Assembly: GCA_900472485.1 (NCBI GenBank)
Contig: UCII01000029.1
Location: 1-64,000, forward strand
Direction of reading: 5' to 3'
DNA length: 64,000 nucleotides
Source of the DNA: Hyphomicrobiales bacterium
GTDB taxonomy: Bacteria; Pseudomonadota; Alphaproteobacteria; Rhizobiales; Rhizobiaceae
Shown here: positions 1 to 10,173 of the stretch, piece after piece
Layout: each line of letters opens with the position of its first letter
How positions within the stretch are numbered: the stretch's first letter is position 1
Notes under the pieces: generated by a model
Told to the model about the DNA's origin: nothing
Databases searched by the model: none
What the model saw: only the letters and a program-made list of their open reading frames with translations
Made by a program: the position numbers and the translations under genes

Positions 1-48
1 GGGGTCAGTTCAGAAGCGGGCTTTTTCTATGCTCAAACGGATGCAACC

Positions 49-1180
49 TTATTCGACGTCGTCGACAACGGCATCGGCGGCGCCGCTGATGCGATGCGCA
101 AGGGCTGCTTCCATGAACTCATTGAGATCACCGTCCAGAACGTCGCTCGGCGCCGTGCTGGAAACGCCGGTGCGCAGATCCTTCACCAGCTGGTAAGGCT
201 GCAGGACGTAGGAGCGGATCTGATGACCCCAGCCGATGTCCGTCTTCGAGGCGGCTTCGGCATTGGCAGCCTCTTCCCGCTTCATCAATTCGGCCTCGTA
301 CATGCGGGCGCGCAGCATGTCCCACGCCTTGGCGCGGTTCTTATGCTGCGAGCGTTCCTGCTGGCACTGCACGACGATCCCGGTCGGGATGTGCGTAATG
401 CGCACGGCCGAATCGGTTGTGTTGACGTGCTGACCTCCGGCGCCCGACGAGCGGTAGGTATCGATGCGGCAATCGCTTTCGTTGATCTCGATCTGAATCG
501 AGTCGTCGACGACCGGGTAGACCCAGATCGACGAGAACGAGGTGTGACGACGCGCATTGCTGTCATAGGGCGAAATACGCACGAGACGATGCACGCCCGA
601 TTCGGTCTTCAGCCAGCCATAGGCATTGTGGCCCTTGACGAGCAGCGTCGCGGATTTGATGCCGGCTTCTTCGCCGTCATGGACTTCCAGCAGCTCCACC
701 TTGAAGCGCTGGCGTTCGGCCCAGCGGGTGTACATGCGCAAAAGCATGTTCGCCCAGTCCTGGCTTTCGGTGCCGCCGGCGCCGGAGTGGACTTCGAGGT
801 AGGTATCGTTGCCGTCGGCCTCGCCCGACAACATGGCTTCCACCTGCCGCCGCGCGGCTTCCGCCTTCAAGCCCTTGAGCGCTTCTTCAGCCTCGCGGAC
901 GACATCGGCGTCGCCCTCTTCTTCGCCGAGCTCGATCAGCTCGACATTGTCGGCAAGCTGCTGCTCCAGCGCGCGCACGCCGCTGATGCCATCGTCAAGC
1001 TGCTGGCGCTCGCGCATCAGCTTCTGTGCTTCGGCAGCGTCGTTCCAGAGGGTCGGATCCTCTGATTTGTTGTTCAACCAGTCCAGCCGTCTTATCGCCT
1101 GGTCCCAGTCAAAGATGCCTCCTCAGCAGGGTGATAGCCTGCTTGGTTTCATCGACTACTTTCTCGATTTCGGCTCGCAT
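49..1180 (-). CDS. prfB: Peptide chain release factor 2, made by programmed +1 frameshift
   Basis: RF2 recognises UGA and UAA stop codons and triggers release of the finished peptide on the ribosome. The first 23 codons run from the ATG at 1180 to a CTT codon, followed in frame by TGA. A +1 shift at CTT-TGA-C continues into the long downstream frame and gives a 376-residue protein, the normal RF2 length. The peptidyl-hydrolysis GGQ motif is at residues 248-250. The tripeptide that reads the stop codon (SPF in E. coli) is SPY at 203-205. An automatic caller would start at TTG 1077 and lose 34 residues. mrcA lies upstream on the same strand, 126 bases away. Confidence 0.95.
1109..1123 (-). promoter_or_regulatory. 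Programmed +1 frameshift site of prfB
   Basis: Read on the minus strand, a Shine-Dalgarno-like AGGAGG (1118-1123) is followed by CAT and then the slippery CTT-TGA-C. This is the classic prfB arrangement: RF2 shortage makes the ribosome pause at the in-frame TGA, and the upstream SD-like sequence pushes it one base forward. The frame before the TGA opens with ATG at 1180 and the frame after it encodes the rest of RF2, so the two halves fit exactly. This is autoregulation of RF2 level. Confidence 0.93.
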
Positions 1181-1306
1181 AATCCCACTTCTTCAGTTCA
1201 CCGCTCAAGATAAGCGGTCATCCAATTCAAAGAGTGCTGGTGACATAGATATACATGCCGCTGGTGTAAAGCCCCGCGGCATGTCGGTCAGACAAATTGG
1301 GTCGGA

Positions 1307-3769
1307 TCAGAAGAGACCGCCGGATCCGGACGTGACCGCCTGGTTCGCCTGCGGCGATGTTCTGAGGATTTCCTCAGGCGCCACCTGCGCCGCGGCATCG
1401 CCGCCGCCAATGACCTGCAGGCTGGTGGCCGGGCCGGTGCCGGGCTTGAAGGCTTCCATGATGGCATTCGGCTCGCCGGGCTGCGCGGCCATGCCGGTCG
1501 CGCGGTTGACCGCAACCATCGTCATGCCGGCCGGAACCTGGAACTTCTCAGGCGCCTCATCCTTCGTGGCGGCTTGCATGAATTCGTTGAAGATCGGCGC
1601 GGCAAGCGCGCCGCCCGTGCCGCCGCGGCCGAGCGTGGCCGGCGTATCGTAGCCGATATAAAGGCCGGCGACGAGGCTCGGCGTGTAGCCGACGAACCAG
1701 GCATCCTTCTCATCGTTGGTGGTGCCCGTCTTGCCGGCGACGTCAGTATTGAGCTTGATCTTGCCGGCGGCCGTACCACGGATGATGACGCCCTGCATCA
1801 TCGACGTGACCTGATAGGCCGTCATCGGATCGAGCACCTGTTCGCGATTGTCAGCGATGACAGGCTCGTCCTGATTCTGCCAGGCGCTGACGTTACAATT
1901 GTCGCAGACGCGTTCCTCATGCCTGAAGATGGTCTTGCCATAGCGGTCCTGAATACGGTCGATGAGCGTCGGTTTGATCTGCTTGCCGCCATTGGCCATG
2001 ACCGAATAGGCCGAAACCATGCGCAGCACCGTCGTCTCGCCGGCACCGAGCGACATGGCGAGCACGGGGTTCATATGGTCGTAGATGCCGAAGCGCTCGG
2101 CATATTCGGCAACCAGCGGCATACCCATGTCGGAAGCAAGACGGACCGTCATCAGGTTGCGCGAGTGTTCGATCGCAAACCGAAGCGTATGGACGCCACC
2201 GCCCTCGCCCTCGTAGTTCGTCGGCTTCCAGACATCGCCGTTGCTAAGCGTGATCTGCAGCGGATCGTCCAGAATGACCGAGGCCGGCGTATAGCCGTTG
2301 TCCATGGCGGCAGCGTAGACGAAGGGCTTGAACGACGAACCCGGCTGACGCTTAGCCTGCGTGGCGCGATTGAACTCGGACTGCGCGTAGGAGAAGCCGC
2401 CGACCATGGCGAGTACGCGGCCGGTATGCGGGTCCATGGCAACGAGACCGCCCTGCACCTTCGGCGGCTGACGCAGGCGATAACTGCTCGAATCAGTATT
2501 GCCGCTCTTCTGCACGTAAATCACGTCGCCGGGGCTCAAAACGCCGCTTGGCGATTTGACCGACTTGCCGCCGGCCGAGCGATAAGCCCAGCGCATGTCG
2601 GCGGGAGCGATCGTGCCGCGCGTCCGCTCCGTCGATACCTTGCCAGCCGCATCGACGCGCGGCTGCAGACCGATATCGACGCCTTGATCTGATACGGAAA
2701 GGACGACGGCGACCCGCCATTCCGGCACGTCGCTCAGGCTTGGAACCTTGGCGAGTTCGACGCCCCAATCCTGCGAGGTGGCAATCTGCTTGAGCGGGCC
2801 ACGGTAGCCGCGGCGCTCGTCATAATCGATCAGACCATCCTGAAGGGCCTTGCGGGCTTCGAGCTGCATCTGCGGATCGAGCGACGTACGAACGGAAAGG
2901 CCGCCTTCATAAAGGGTCTTTTCGCCATATTGGTCGATCAGCTGACGGCGAACCTCCTCAGCAAAATAATCGGATGCGAAGAGCGACGGGCCGCTCTTCG
3001 GCGGCACGACGCCGAGCGGCTGCTTCTTCGCCTCTTCGCCGTCGCTCTGGCTGACATAGCCATTCTCGACCATGCGGTCGATCACCCAGTTGCGGCGGGT
3101 GAGCGCTGCTTCGGCGCGGCGGAAGGGATTGTAGTTCGACGGGCCCTTCGGAAGCGATGCCAGGTAAGCCGATTCGGCGATGGTCAGCTCGTTGACCGAC
3201 TTGTCGAAATAGGTGAGCGCTGCGCCGGCGATGCCGTAGGAATTCAGGCCGAAATAGATTTCGTTCAGGTAAAGCTCGAGGATCTTGTCCTTGCTGTAGG
3301 CCTGCTCGATGCGGAAGGAGAGAATCGCTTCTTTGATCTTGCGGTCGAAGGTCTGGTCGGCGGAGAGCAGGAAGTTCTTGGCGACCTGCTGCGTGATGGT
3401 GGACGCGCCAACGAAGCGGCGGCCGGAGCCGATATTCTGCAGGTTCACGGCGACGGCACGGATGAGACCGCCGACATCGACGCCGGGATGGTTATAGAAA
3501 TTCTTGTCTTCCGCCGACAGGAAGGCCGCCTTGACGCGATCGGGAATGGCCTGGATCGGCACGAAAAGCCGGTTCTCGCGCGAATATTCCTTCATCAGCG
3601 CGCCGTTGCCGGCGTGAATGCGCGTCGTGACCGGCGGCGCGTATTTGGCAAGCACCTCGTAATCGGGCAGTTCCTTCGAGACCACGCTCAGATAGATGGC
3701 AGCCGCAGCCGCTGCACCTAGGAACAGGAGGCAGCCGAGGCCAAAGAAATATCCAATCAGTCTGATCAT
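1307..3769 (-). CDS. mrcA: Penicillin-binding protein 1A (class A, bifunctional)
   Basis: This inner-membrane peptidoglycan synthase polymerises lipid II and cross-links stem peptides. A single N-terminal membrane segment (about residues 5-27) precedes the glycosyltransferase domain, whose catalytic Glu lies in the EDKNFYNHPGVD stretch near residue 92. The transpeptidase domain carries the SxxK motif as SSFK near residue 479, an SRN triad and KTGTT near residue 678. At 820 residues it is typical of alphaproteobacterial PBP1A. It sits 258 bases downstream of amiC on the same strand, so two wall enzymes are neighbours. No clear terminator follows, only an 8-bp hairpin at 1254-1283 without a T run. 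Confidence 0.95.
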   Translation of the reverse strand: MIRLIGYFFGLGCLLFLGAAAAAAIYLSVVSKELPDYEVLAKYAPPVTTRIHAGNGALMKEYSRENRLFVPIQAIPDRVKAAFLSAEDKNFYNHPGVDVGGLIRAVAVNLQNIGSGRRFVGASTITQQVAKNFLLSADQTFDRKIKEAILSFRIEQAYSKDKILELYLNEIYFGLNSYGIAGAALTYFDKSVNELTIAESAYLASLPKGPSNYNPFRRAEAALTRRNWVIDRMVENGYVSQSDGEEAKKQPLGVVPPKSGPSLFASDYFAEEVRRQLIDQYGEKTLYEGGLSVRTSLDPQMQLEARKALQDGLIDYDERRGYRGPLKQIATSQDWGVELAKVPSLSDVPEWRVAVVLSVSDQGVDIGLQPRVDAAGKVSTERTRGTIAPADMRWAYRSAGGKSVKSPSGVLSPGDVIYVQKSGNTDSSSYRLRQPPKVQGGLVAMDPHTGRVLAMVGGFSYAQSEFNRATQAKRQPGSSFKPFVYAAAMDNGYTPASVILDDPLQITLSNGDVWKPTNYEGEGGGVHTLRFAIEHSRNLMTVRLASDMGMPLVAEYAERFGIYDHMNPVLAMSLGAGETTVLRMVSAYSVMANGGKQIKPTLIDRIQDRYGKTIFRHEERVCDNCNVSAWQNQDEPVIADNREQVLDPMTAYQVTSMMQGVIIRGTAAGKIKLNTDVAGKTGTTNDEKDAWFVGYTPSLVAGLYIGYDTPATLGRGGTGGALAAPIFNEFMQAATKDEAPEKFQVPAGMTMVAVNRATGMAAQPGEPNAIMEAFKPGTGPATSLQVIGGGDAAAQVAPEEILRTSPQANQAVTSGSGGLF

Positions 3770-4027
3770 CTGATACTACCGGTGCTTGTTCTTCATGCGG
3801 CACGTGCGCGAGATCATCGCATAATCACGGGCGTTTTGCACGCTCGCGGCGTGAATGCAAGACGGCAATAGGACAAAGCCGTGCTTCATGCGCGAGCAAA
3901 TGATACTTCGCTGTAACGGCGGGAATGTGAGCAAAATAGGGCTCGCCGTCGGTATTCCCATTTCATCCAATTCTAAAATGCATCGCTGTTACATGGAAGC
4001 CACTGCGGATCGTCCCATCCGGCGCGC

Positions 4028-5296
4028 TCAGCCGCCGTTTGCGATAATCGATACACGATATTGCTTCACCGCCTCCGTCAGCCGGTCGGCGACCTTCTGC
4101 CGCCAGTCGGGATCGAGCAGCAGCTTCTCGTCCTCCTTGTTGGAGAGAAAGCCGAGTTCGAGCAGAATCGAGGGCACATCCGGCGCCGTCAGAACCTGGA
4201 AACCGGCATGGCGATGCGGATTGTTGATCATGGATATCTGGCCGTTGAACGAGGACAGGACATCCTGCGCCAGCGAAATGGAGAAGGCTTGAGTCTCGCG
4301 GCGCGTCAGGTCCATCAGAATGTCGTTGACGGCGGCCGGCTGCGTCTGAGCCTCGGCGCCGGCAATCTGATCGGAGTTGTTTTCACGATCCGCCACTTCG
4401 CTGGCGAGCCGGTCCGACGCCTTGTCCGAGATGGTATAGACGGTCGCGCCGCGAATATCCTTCTGCTTCAGCGTATCGGCATGCAGCGAGATGAAGAGCG
4501 ATGCGCGATTCTGCCGGGCGATCGTCACACGTTCGGATAGGGATAGATACTGATCCTTGTCGCGCGTCAGGAAAGCCTTGATGCCGGGCTGCGCATTCAG
4601 CTTGTCGGCAAACATCTTCGCAAACGCGAGAGTGATGTCCTTTTCCTGCGTGACGCCGTCCGTACCGGTCGCGCCCGCGTCGATACCGCCATGACCGGCA
4701 TCGACTGCAACGAGGAACACATTCGGATCGGCCTTCTGCGTCGGCTCGACCGGACCGACATCCTTGGCGGTATCGCCGCTCGTCCAGTTCTGTTTCTTCA
4801 CCAATTCGGCAAATTGTTCAGCAGGCAGCATCTCGGCATCCAGCACGAGGCGCTGGCCCTTGCCGCTCTCATCGGCCTGAACCTTGGCTGTAACCAGCTT
4901 TACCGGTTTCTTTGCCGTCAGCACGATGCGGGCGCTGTCCGCATCCATCGTGCCATAGCGGATATCCTTGAAAAGACCGGTCGGCTTGAGACTGCCGGCG
5001 GGGAAGCCGAATGCCGTTGATGGGAGATCGACAACGACACGGACGGGATTGTCAAGGTAGTGAACCGTGAAGGTGGGAGCCCGGTCCATATCGATGACGA
5101 TACGCGTGCGGGCATCGTCACCGGCAATGCGGGCACCATAGGCGAGTACGGAATCATCCGCTGCTGCTGCGGGCGCAAATGCAGAAACCGAAACCAGAAT
5201 CACCAGAGTGAAGGCCGCTGCCGCTAATCGCAAAGCCTTCACGCCAATCTCCGCCACATGCCGCAATCCCTTTACCAAGTGCCCAACGCGCCCCAT
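4028..5296 (-). CDS. amiC: N-acetylmuramoyl-L-alanine amidase, AmiC type
   Basis: This is a periplasmic zinc amidase that cuts the bond between muramic acid and the stem peptide, typically during cell separation. From the chosen ATG at 5296 it has 422 residues. A signal peptide with an alanine-rich core ends near residue 45. An AMIN targeting domain follows (about 48-150), then an Amidase_3 catalytic domain (about 195-415). Visible zinc-site motifs are DAGHGGIDAG, the Glu in TQEKDITLAF and the His in FISLHADT. An upstream in-frame ATG at 5413 would add 39 residues before the signal peptide and is unlikely. The gene is divergent from rne. Confidence 0.92.
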   Translation of the reverse strand: MGRVGHLVKGLRHVAEIGVKALRLAAAAFTLVILVSVSAFAPAAAADDSVLAYGARIAGDDARTRIVIDMDRAPTFTVHYLDNPVRVVVDLPSTAFGFPAGSLKPTGLFKDIRYGTMDADSARIVLTAKKPVKLVTAKVQADESGKGQRLVLDAEMLPAEQFAELVKKQNWTSGDTAKDVGPVEPTQKADPNVFLVAVDAGHGGIDAGATGTDGVTQEKDITLAFAKMFADKLNAQPGIKAFLTRDKDQYLSLSERVTIARQNRASLFISLHADTLKQKDIRGATVYTISDKASDRLASEVADRENNSDQIAGAEAQTQPAAVNDILMDLTRRETQAFSISLAQDVLSSFNGQISMINNPHRHAGFQVLTAPDVPSILLELGFLSNKEDEKLLLDPDWRQKVADRLTEAVKQYRVSIIANGG

Positions 5297-5463
5297 ATTG
5301 GTTTCGACGTTGTTTTTGAAGTCCCAATAACGGGAACCAGGTTTGACCTGATGGCTGCATCGGTGATGCGCCGGGAGACGAATCGACAAGACACCCTCCC
5401 GCGTCCTCATCATCCGACGAATCCATCAATATTATGGCATACTTGGCTTTTCCCTTGCTATTG

Positions 5464-5920
5464 TGACAGATAAAACATACAACGCATATTAGGGTAGAAG
5501 TGTTGACGGGATAGAGTCGTCGCAAAGGCAGCCGCCTCGAGTACCAGGCGCCAATAAGCGGCATTCATCCGCCGTCTGCAGTACTTCTATTCGAAACAGT
5601 GGATATCTGAATTTCCGGTTTCACACGGGAAGTTCATCGGTGGAGAGCCACCAAACGCTCTTTAGAGAGCACATTCATCGGACCCATTTGTGGGTCTAAG
5701 GCATAGTCGATCTCGCTTGGTTACGGATGTTACCGCAGCAGCTTTTTCAGAAAGTCAACAGACCCCAGGGAACTGATGCCCCGGCTGCCGTCTGGATGCT
5801 GTCATCGCCGAACCAATCGCGACTTTCATTATCCGGTGCAACAATTGCGGATCATGTCCGGCCTGTCCCTACGACAGGCAGGCCCCCATCCGATTGTCTG
5901 CGCCGAGGAGCACAGCTTTC
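5464..5920 (+). promoter_or_regulatory. Long structured leader region of rne
   Basis: The roughly 620 bases between amiC and rne hold no gene. The half nearest rne carries three clean hairpins: GCTCT/AGAGC at 5657-5670, GACCCA/TGGGTC at 5681-5696 and GCCTGTC/GACAGGC at 5861-5879, the last only 40 bases before the start codon. RNase E controls its own mRNA through a structured 5' leader in enterobacteria. A similar autoregulatory leader is a reasonable inference here. A weak sigma70-like promoter may lie near 5440-5480 (CTTGCT, 17 bases, ATACAA), but I could not fix the transcription start. Confidence 0.5.
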
Positions 5921-8824
5921 ATGGCAGACAAAATGCTTATCGATGCGTCTCACGAGGAAGAGACGCGCGTCGTTGTCGTTCGCGGGAACCGCATAGAAGA
6001 ATTTGACTTCGAGTCCCAGCACAAGAAGCAAATCCGCGGCAACATCTATCTTGCAAAAGTAACGCGGGTCGAGCCCTCGCTTCAGGCCGCCTTTGTTGAC
6101 TACGGCGGCAACCGGCACGGCTTTCTGGCCTTTGCCGAAATCCATCCCGACTACTACCAGATCCCCCTCGCCGACCGGCAGGCGCTTCTGAAGGCCGAGG
6201 CCGAAGAGCATCGCCGCGACGACGACGTCGAGCATGTCGAGACGGCGCTCGATCTTTCGCAGCAGGAACAGCCCGATATCGGCATCGTGGCGAAGGAAGG
6301 CAAAGAAGCCGAGGTGCCGGCTGCGATCGGCGAAGAAGCCCCTGCCGCAGAGGCAGCCGCGTCCGCCGAAGAAGCAGCTCCGGCCAAGAAGGCAAAACCG
6401 CGCCGCAGCCGCAAAAAGGCGGTAGCGGACGCGCCCACCGAAGAGACGCCCGCTCCGGAAGCAACGGCTGCGGTCGATGCGCCGAGCGAGGAAGAAGAAG
6501 GACCGTCCGGCGAAATGGCTGCGATGGTCGAAACCGATTCGATCTCCGAAGACGTCGCAACCTCCAAGCGCCGCCACGATGACGACGACGATGATGACGA
6601 TCATGACCACGAAGAGGAAGTGATCGAATCCGTCGGCGCCGAAGACGCGATGGAAGAAGTTCCCGATCGCGCCCAGCGCAAGCCGCGCAAGCAGTACCGC
6701 ATCCAGGAAGTCATCAAGCGCCGCCAGATCCTGCTGGTGCAGGTGGCCAAGGAAGAGCGCGGCAACAAGGGTGCGGCGCTGACCACCTATCTCTCGCTCG
6801 CAGGCCGCTATTCGGTCCTGATGCCGAACACGGCGCGCGGCGGCGGTATCTCCCGCAAGATCACCAATCCGCAGGACCGCAAGCGCCTGAAGGAAATCGC
6901 CAAGCTGCTCGAAGTGCCGCAGGGCATGGGCGTCATCCTGCGTACAGCCGGTGCCAACCGCACCAAGGTCGAGGTCAAGCGCGATTTCGAATATCTGATG
7001 CGTCTGTGGGAAAACGTCCGCACGCTGACGCTGGCTTCGACCGCGCCGTGCCTCGTCTACGAAGAAGGCAGCCTGATCAAGCGCTCTATCCGCGACCTCT
7101 ACAACAAGGATATCAGCGAGATCATCGTTGCCGGCGAAGAAGGCTATCGTGAAGCGAAAGACTTCATGAAGATGCTGATGCCGAGCCACGCCAAGGTGGT
7201 TCAGCCCTATCGCGACATTCACCCGATCTTCTCGCGCTCCGGCATCGAGGCGCAGCTCGACCGCATGCTCCAGCCGCAGGTGACGCTGCGTTCCGGTGGC
7301 TACCTGATCATGAACCAGACGGAAGCGCTGGTTTCGATCGACGTCAACTCCGGCCGCTCGACCCGCGAACATTCGATCGAGGACACCGCGCTCCAGACCA
7401 ACCTGGAAGCCGCCGAGGAAATCGCGCGCCAGCTGCGCCTGCGCGACCTTGCGGGCCTGATCGTCATCGACTTCATCGACATGGAAGAAAAGCGCAACAA
7501 CCGCGCCGTCGAGAAGAAGCTCAAGGAATGCCTGAAGAACGACCGCGCCCGCATCCAGGTTGGCCGCATCTCCCATTTCGGCCTTCTGGAAATGTCGCGC
7601 CAGCGCATCCGTGCTTCGGTTCTCGAAAGCACGACGCAGATCTGCTCGCATTGCGGCGGCACGGGTCACGTCCGCTCGCAGTCTTCCGTCGCCCTGCATG
7701 TCTTGCGCGGCATCGAGGAATATCTGCTCAAGAACACGACGCATGACATCACCGTGCGCACGACGCCGGACATTGCGCTCTATCTGCTCAACCACAAGCG
7801 CCAGACGATCATCGACTATGAAAGCCGCTTCGGCGTCGCGATCGTCATCGATGCCGACAATGCCGTCGGCACGCAGCATTTCGCGATCGACCGCGGCGAA
7901 CCGGTCGCCAATCCGGTGAAGATCGAAAGCCTGTTCAACTTCGCAGCCATCCCGGACGATGATGACGACGATATCGTCATCGAAGCGGACGAGGAGGAAG
8001 ACGAAGAGCTGGAAGAAAAGGCTGCGAGCGCCGAGCAGCAGCCTGTCGCTCGCTCCGAAGGCAATGACGGCAACCGCAAGCGCAAGCGCCGTCGCCGGCG
8101 TCGTGGCCGCGGCAATGATAACCAAGCCGCTGCTGCTTCCGAAGATGGCTCCACGGCCAATGCCGCCGAAGATGGAGACGAAGGCGACGATGACGAGGAT
8201 GATGCCGGCGCAGAAAATGCCGTATCCGCCGGCAGTGACGATGACGCGCAGCAGAAGCGCAAGCGCCGTCGCCGCGGCAAGCGTGGTGGCCGGCGCAATC
8301 GTGAAAACGAAGGCAGCGAACAGATCGCTGCAGGCGAAGAAGCCGGTTTCGGCGAAGCTGATGAGAATGATGCCGAAGACGGCGACGAAGCAGCCGTAAC
8401 GGTGGCCGAGATCGCGGTTGCCGAAGGCGAAGCAGCCGTCGAGGCGCAGCCTGCCATGGCAGCGGTCGAAACGGCAGCCGTCGTCACCGAAGACGTCAAG
8501 CCCGCCAAGGGCCGCGGTCGCCGCAAGGCAAAGACTGTCGAGGTATCGCCGGTCGAGACGCCCGCCGTCGAGGAAGCACCCGCAGCGGATGTTGAAGTCG
8601 AGGCCGTTGCCGAGACCACCGAAGCTCTGGACAATTCGACGGAAACGGCAGCATCCGAAGCGACTGAGGATGCTGCAAAGCCGGCCCGTGCCAACCGCGA
8701 ATCCAACGTTTCCTCCTCCGCTCCGGTAGTGAAATCCACTCGAGCCAATGAAGGTGGCGAAAGCGACGGAGAGCCGACCAAGCCGAAGAAGGCCGGCTGG
8801 TGGCAGCGCCGCGGCTTCTTCTAA
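5921..8824 (+). CDS. rne: Ribonuclease E
   Basis: This endoribonuclease starts decay of most mRNAs and matures rRNA and tRNA, and it scaffolds the degradosome. It has 967 residues from ATG 5921, preceded by GAGGAG. The S1 domain begins near residue 35 and is interrupted by a long acidic, alanine-rich insertion (about 95-255), a hallmark of alphaproteobacterial RNase E, then resumes. The catalytic DNase I-like motif SIDVNSGRS is near 472 and IVIDFIDM near 515. The Zn-link CSHCGGTGH is near 575. The C-terminal third alternates Arg/Lys-rich and Asp/Glu-rich tracts without predicted folds, as expected for the RNA- and protein-binding tail. A strong terminator follows. Confidence 0.96.
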   Translation: MADKMLIDASHEEETRVVVVRGNRIEEFDFESQHKKQIRGNIYLAKVTRVEPSLQAAFVDYGGNRHGFLAFAEIHPDYYQIPLADRQALLKAEAEEHRRDDDVEHVETALDLSQQEQPDIGIVAKEGKEAEVPAAIGEEAPAAEAAASAEEAAPAKKAKPRRSRKKAVADAPTEETPAPEATAAVDAPSEEEEGPSGEMAAMVETDSISEDVATSKRRHDDDDDDDDHDHEEEVIESVGAEDAMEEVPDRAQRKPRKQYRIQEVIKRRQILLVQVAKEERGNKGAALTTYLSLAGRYSVLMPNTARGGGISRKITNPQDRKRLKEIAKLLEVPQGMGVILRTAGANRTKVEVKRDFEYLMRLWENVRTLTLASTAPCLVYEEGSLIKRSIRDLYNKDISEIIVAGEEGYREAKDFMKMLMPSHAKVVQPYRDIHPIFSRSGIEAQLDRMLQPQVTLRSGGYLIMNQTEALVSIDVNSGRSTREHSIEDTALQTNLEAAEEIARQLRLRDLAGLIVIDFIDMEEKRNNRAVEKKLKECLKNDRARIQVGRISHFGLLEMSRQRIRASVLESTTQICSHCGGTGHVRSQSSVALHVLRGIEEYLLKNTTHDITVRTTPDIALYLLNHKRQTIIDYESRFGVAIVIDADNAVGTQHFAIDRGEPVANPVKIESLFNFAAIPDDDDDDIVIEADEEEDEELEEKAASAEQQPVARSEGNDGNRKRKRRRRRRGRGNDNQAAAASEDGSTANAAEDGDEGDDDEDDAGAENAVSAGSDDDAQQKRKRRRRGKRGGRRNRENEGSEQIAAGEEAGFGEADENDAEDGDEAAVTVAEIAVAEGEAAVEAQPAMAAVETAAVVTEDVKPAKGRGRRKAKTVEVSPVETPAVEEAPAADVEVEAVAETTEALDNSTETAASEATEDAAKPARANRESNVSSSAPVVKSTRANEGGESDGEPTKPKKAGWWQRRGFF

Positions 8825-8847
8825 GAAGATCAATTCGTGATGAATTC

Positions 8848-8880
8848 AAAATCCGGCCGTGGCGACACGGCCGGATTTTT
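8848..8880 (+). terminator. Intrinsic terminator of rne
   Basis: The arms CCGGCCGTG (8853-8861) and CACGGCCGG (8866-8874) form a perfect 9-bp stem with a GCGA tetraloop. A-rich and T-rich flanks extend the stem, and a T run follows. It starts 24 bases after the rne stop codon and also faces the end of the convergent aminotransferase gene. Confidence 0.9.
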
Positions 8881-9009
8881 CGTTTCCGGCACTCGATTTA
8901 TTCGCCTGTCATGCCGAAGTACCAAACAGATCGAGGGGCCAAAGCGCATACAGCCCTTCGGCTTGCGAAAGCACTTTCACAAGCTCGGACAAGCTGTTGA
9001 TTGCGGATT

Positions 9010-10173
9010 CTATTTCAGCCAGGCCGCCATGCGTTCGGTGGCTTCCTCGATCTCGGCATTCGAGCCGGCGTAGGAGAAACGCATCGCCCGATGTCCTTCC
9101 ACGGGATCGAAGTCGAGGCCGGGCGTGGCGGCGACATTGATTTCGGCCAGCATCTTTTGTGCGAAGACCATGCTGTCGTTCGTGAAACGGCTGACATCGA
9201 CATAGGCGTAGAAAGCGCCGTCCATCGGCGAGGCAATGCGGAAGCCGATTTCCGGCAGCCGACACATGAGAAAATCGCGGTTGCGGCCGTAGCTCTCGCG
9301 ATAGACATCCAGTTCGGCGCCAGCGCTGAGCGCTGCCTCGGCGGCAATCTGCGACAATTCCGGCGCGGAAATGTAAAGGCTCTGGGCCACCCGTTCGATG
9401 GGGCGAACCAGCCGCTCCGGCAAAACCATCCAACCGATGCGCCAGCCGGTCATGCAATAATATTTCGAGAAGGAATTGATGACGATCGCCTCGTCGGTCA
9501 GCTCCAGCGCACTCGTCTCCTCGCCGACGAAGGTCAGCCCATGGTAGATCTCGTCGGAGATGAAGGCGATGGAACGATCCGCGCAATAATCGGCCAGCGC
9601 CTTCAGCGCCGCCCTGCCCGTCACCGTGCCTGTGGGATTGGCTGGGCTTGCCAAAAGCACGCCCTTCAGCCGCTTGCCGCTTTCAGCCTGTGCTGCCTCC
9701 AGGCTCTCGGGCGTCAACGTAAACTGCGTCTCCTCCGTGACCGGCACCTCGACGACATCGAGGCCGAGTGCGGCAAGGATGTTGCGATAGGCCGGATAGC
9801 CCGGCCGTGCGATGGCAACGCTGTCGCCGGCGTCGAACAAGGTCAGGAAGGCAAGATTGAATCCGGCCGACGATCCGGTGGTGATGGCTATCCGCTTCGG
9901 GTCGATGCTCAAGCCATGGCGAGCTTTATAATGGGCGGAAAGCGCCTGCCGCAGGGCCAGAGTGCCGAGCGCGTCCGTATAGCCGATGCGGCCATGGCCG
10001 AGGGCTGCGTGCGCCGCCTCCAATGCTGCCTGGGGTGCTGGATGCGAGGGTTGCCCGACCGCCATCGAAATGACCGGGTGCCCGGCCTGGCGGCGTCGCG
10101 TCGCCTCCGCCAGCACATCCATGGCATGGAAGGGTTCGACATCGCTGCGCTTGGATAGGGAAAACAAGGTCAA
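9010..10173 (-). CDS. Pyridoxal-phosphate aminotransferase, class I/II
   Basis: This is a fold-type I aminotransferase of 387 residues, the usual size for the AspC/AlaT-like families. The PLP Schiff-base lysine is in NSFSKYYCMTGWRIGW near residue 234. Other family landmarks are the substrate/PLP segment ITTGSSAGF near 97, the ASPANPTG segment near 172 and the DEIYHGL segment near 208. The specific amino donor cannot be read from sequence. The gene is convergent with rne and divergent from the DsbA-like gene, so it is probably transcribed alone. An alternative start at codon 18 (MDVLAEAT) is possible. Confidence 0.87.
   Translation of the reverse strand: MTLFSLSKRSDVEPFHAMDVLAEATRRRQAGHPVISMAVGQPSHPAPQAALEAAHAALGHGRIGYTDALGTLALRQALSAHYKARHGLSIDPKRIAITTGSSAGFNLAFLTLFDAGDSVAIARPGYPAYRNILAALGLDVVEVPVTEETQFTLTPESLEAAQAESGKRLKGVLLASPANPTGTVTGRAALKALADYCADRSIAFISDEIYHGLTFVGEETSALELTDEAIVINSFSKYYCMTGWRIGWMVLPERLVRPIERVAQSLYISAPELSQIAAEAALSAGAELDVYRESYGRNRDFLMCRLPEIGFRIASPMDGAFYAYVDVSRFTNDSMVFAQKMLAEINVAATPGLDFDPVEGHRAMRFSYAGSNAEIEEATERMAAWLK

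Noticed and set aside
1254..1283. 8-bp hairpin CATGCCGC/GCGGCATG after mrcA
   Set aside because: It has a 14-base loop and no T run in the mrcA direction; too weak to call a terminator.
5852..8833. A 993-codon open frame antisense to rne
   Set aside because: It mirrors the codon pattern of rne (GC-rich third positions keep the reverse frame open) and gives low-complexity Gly/Leu/Phe/Ala protein without any family motif.
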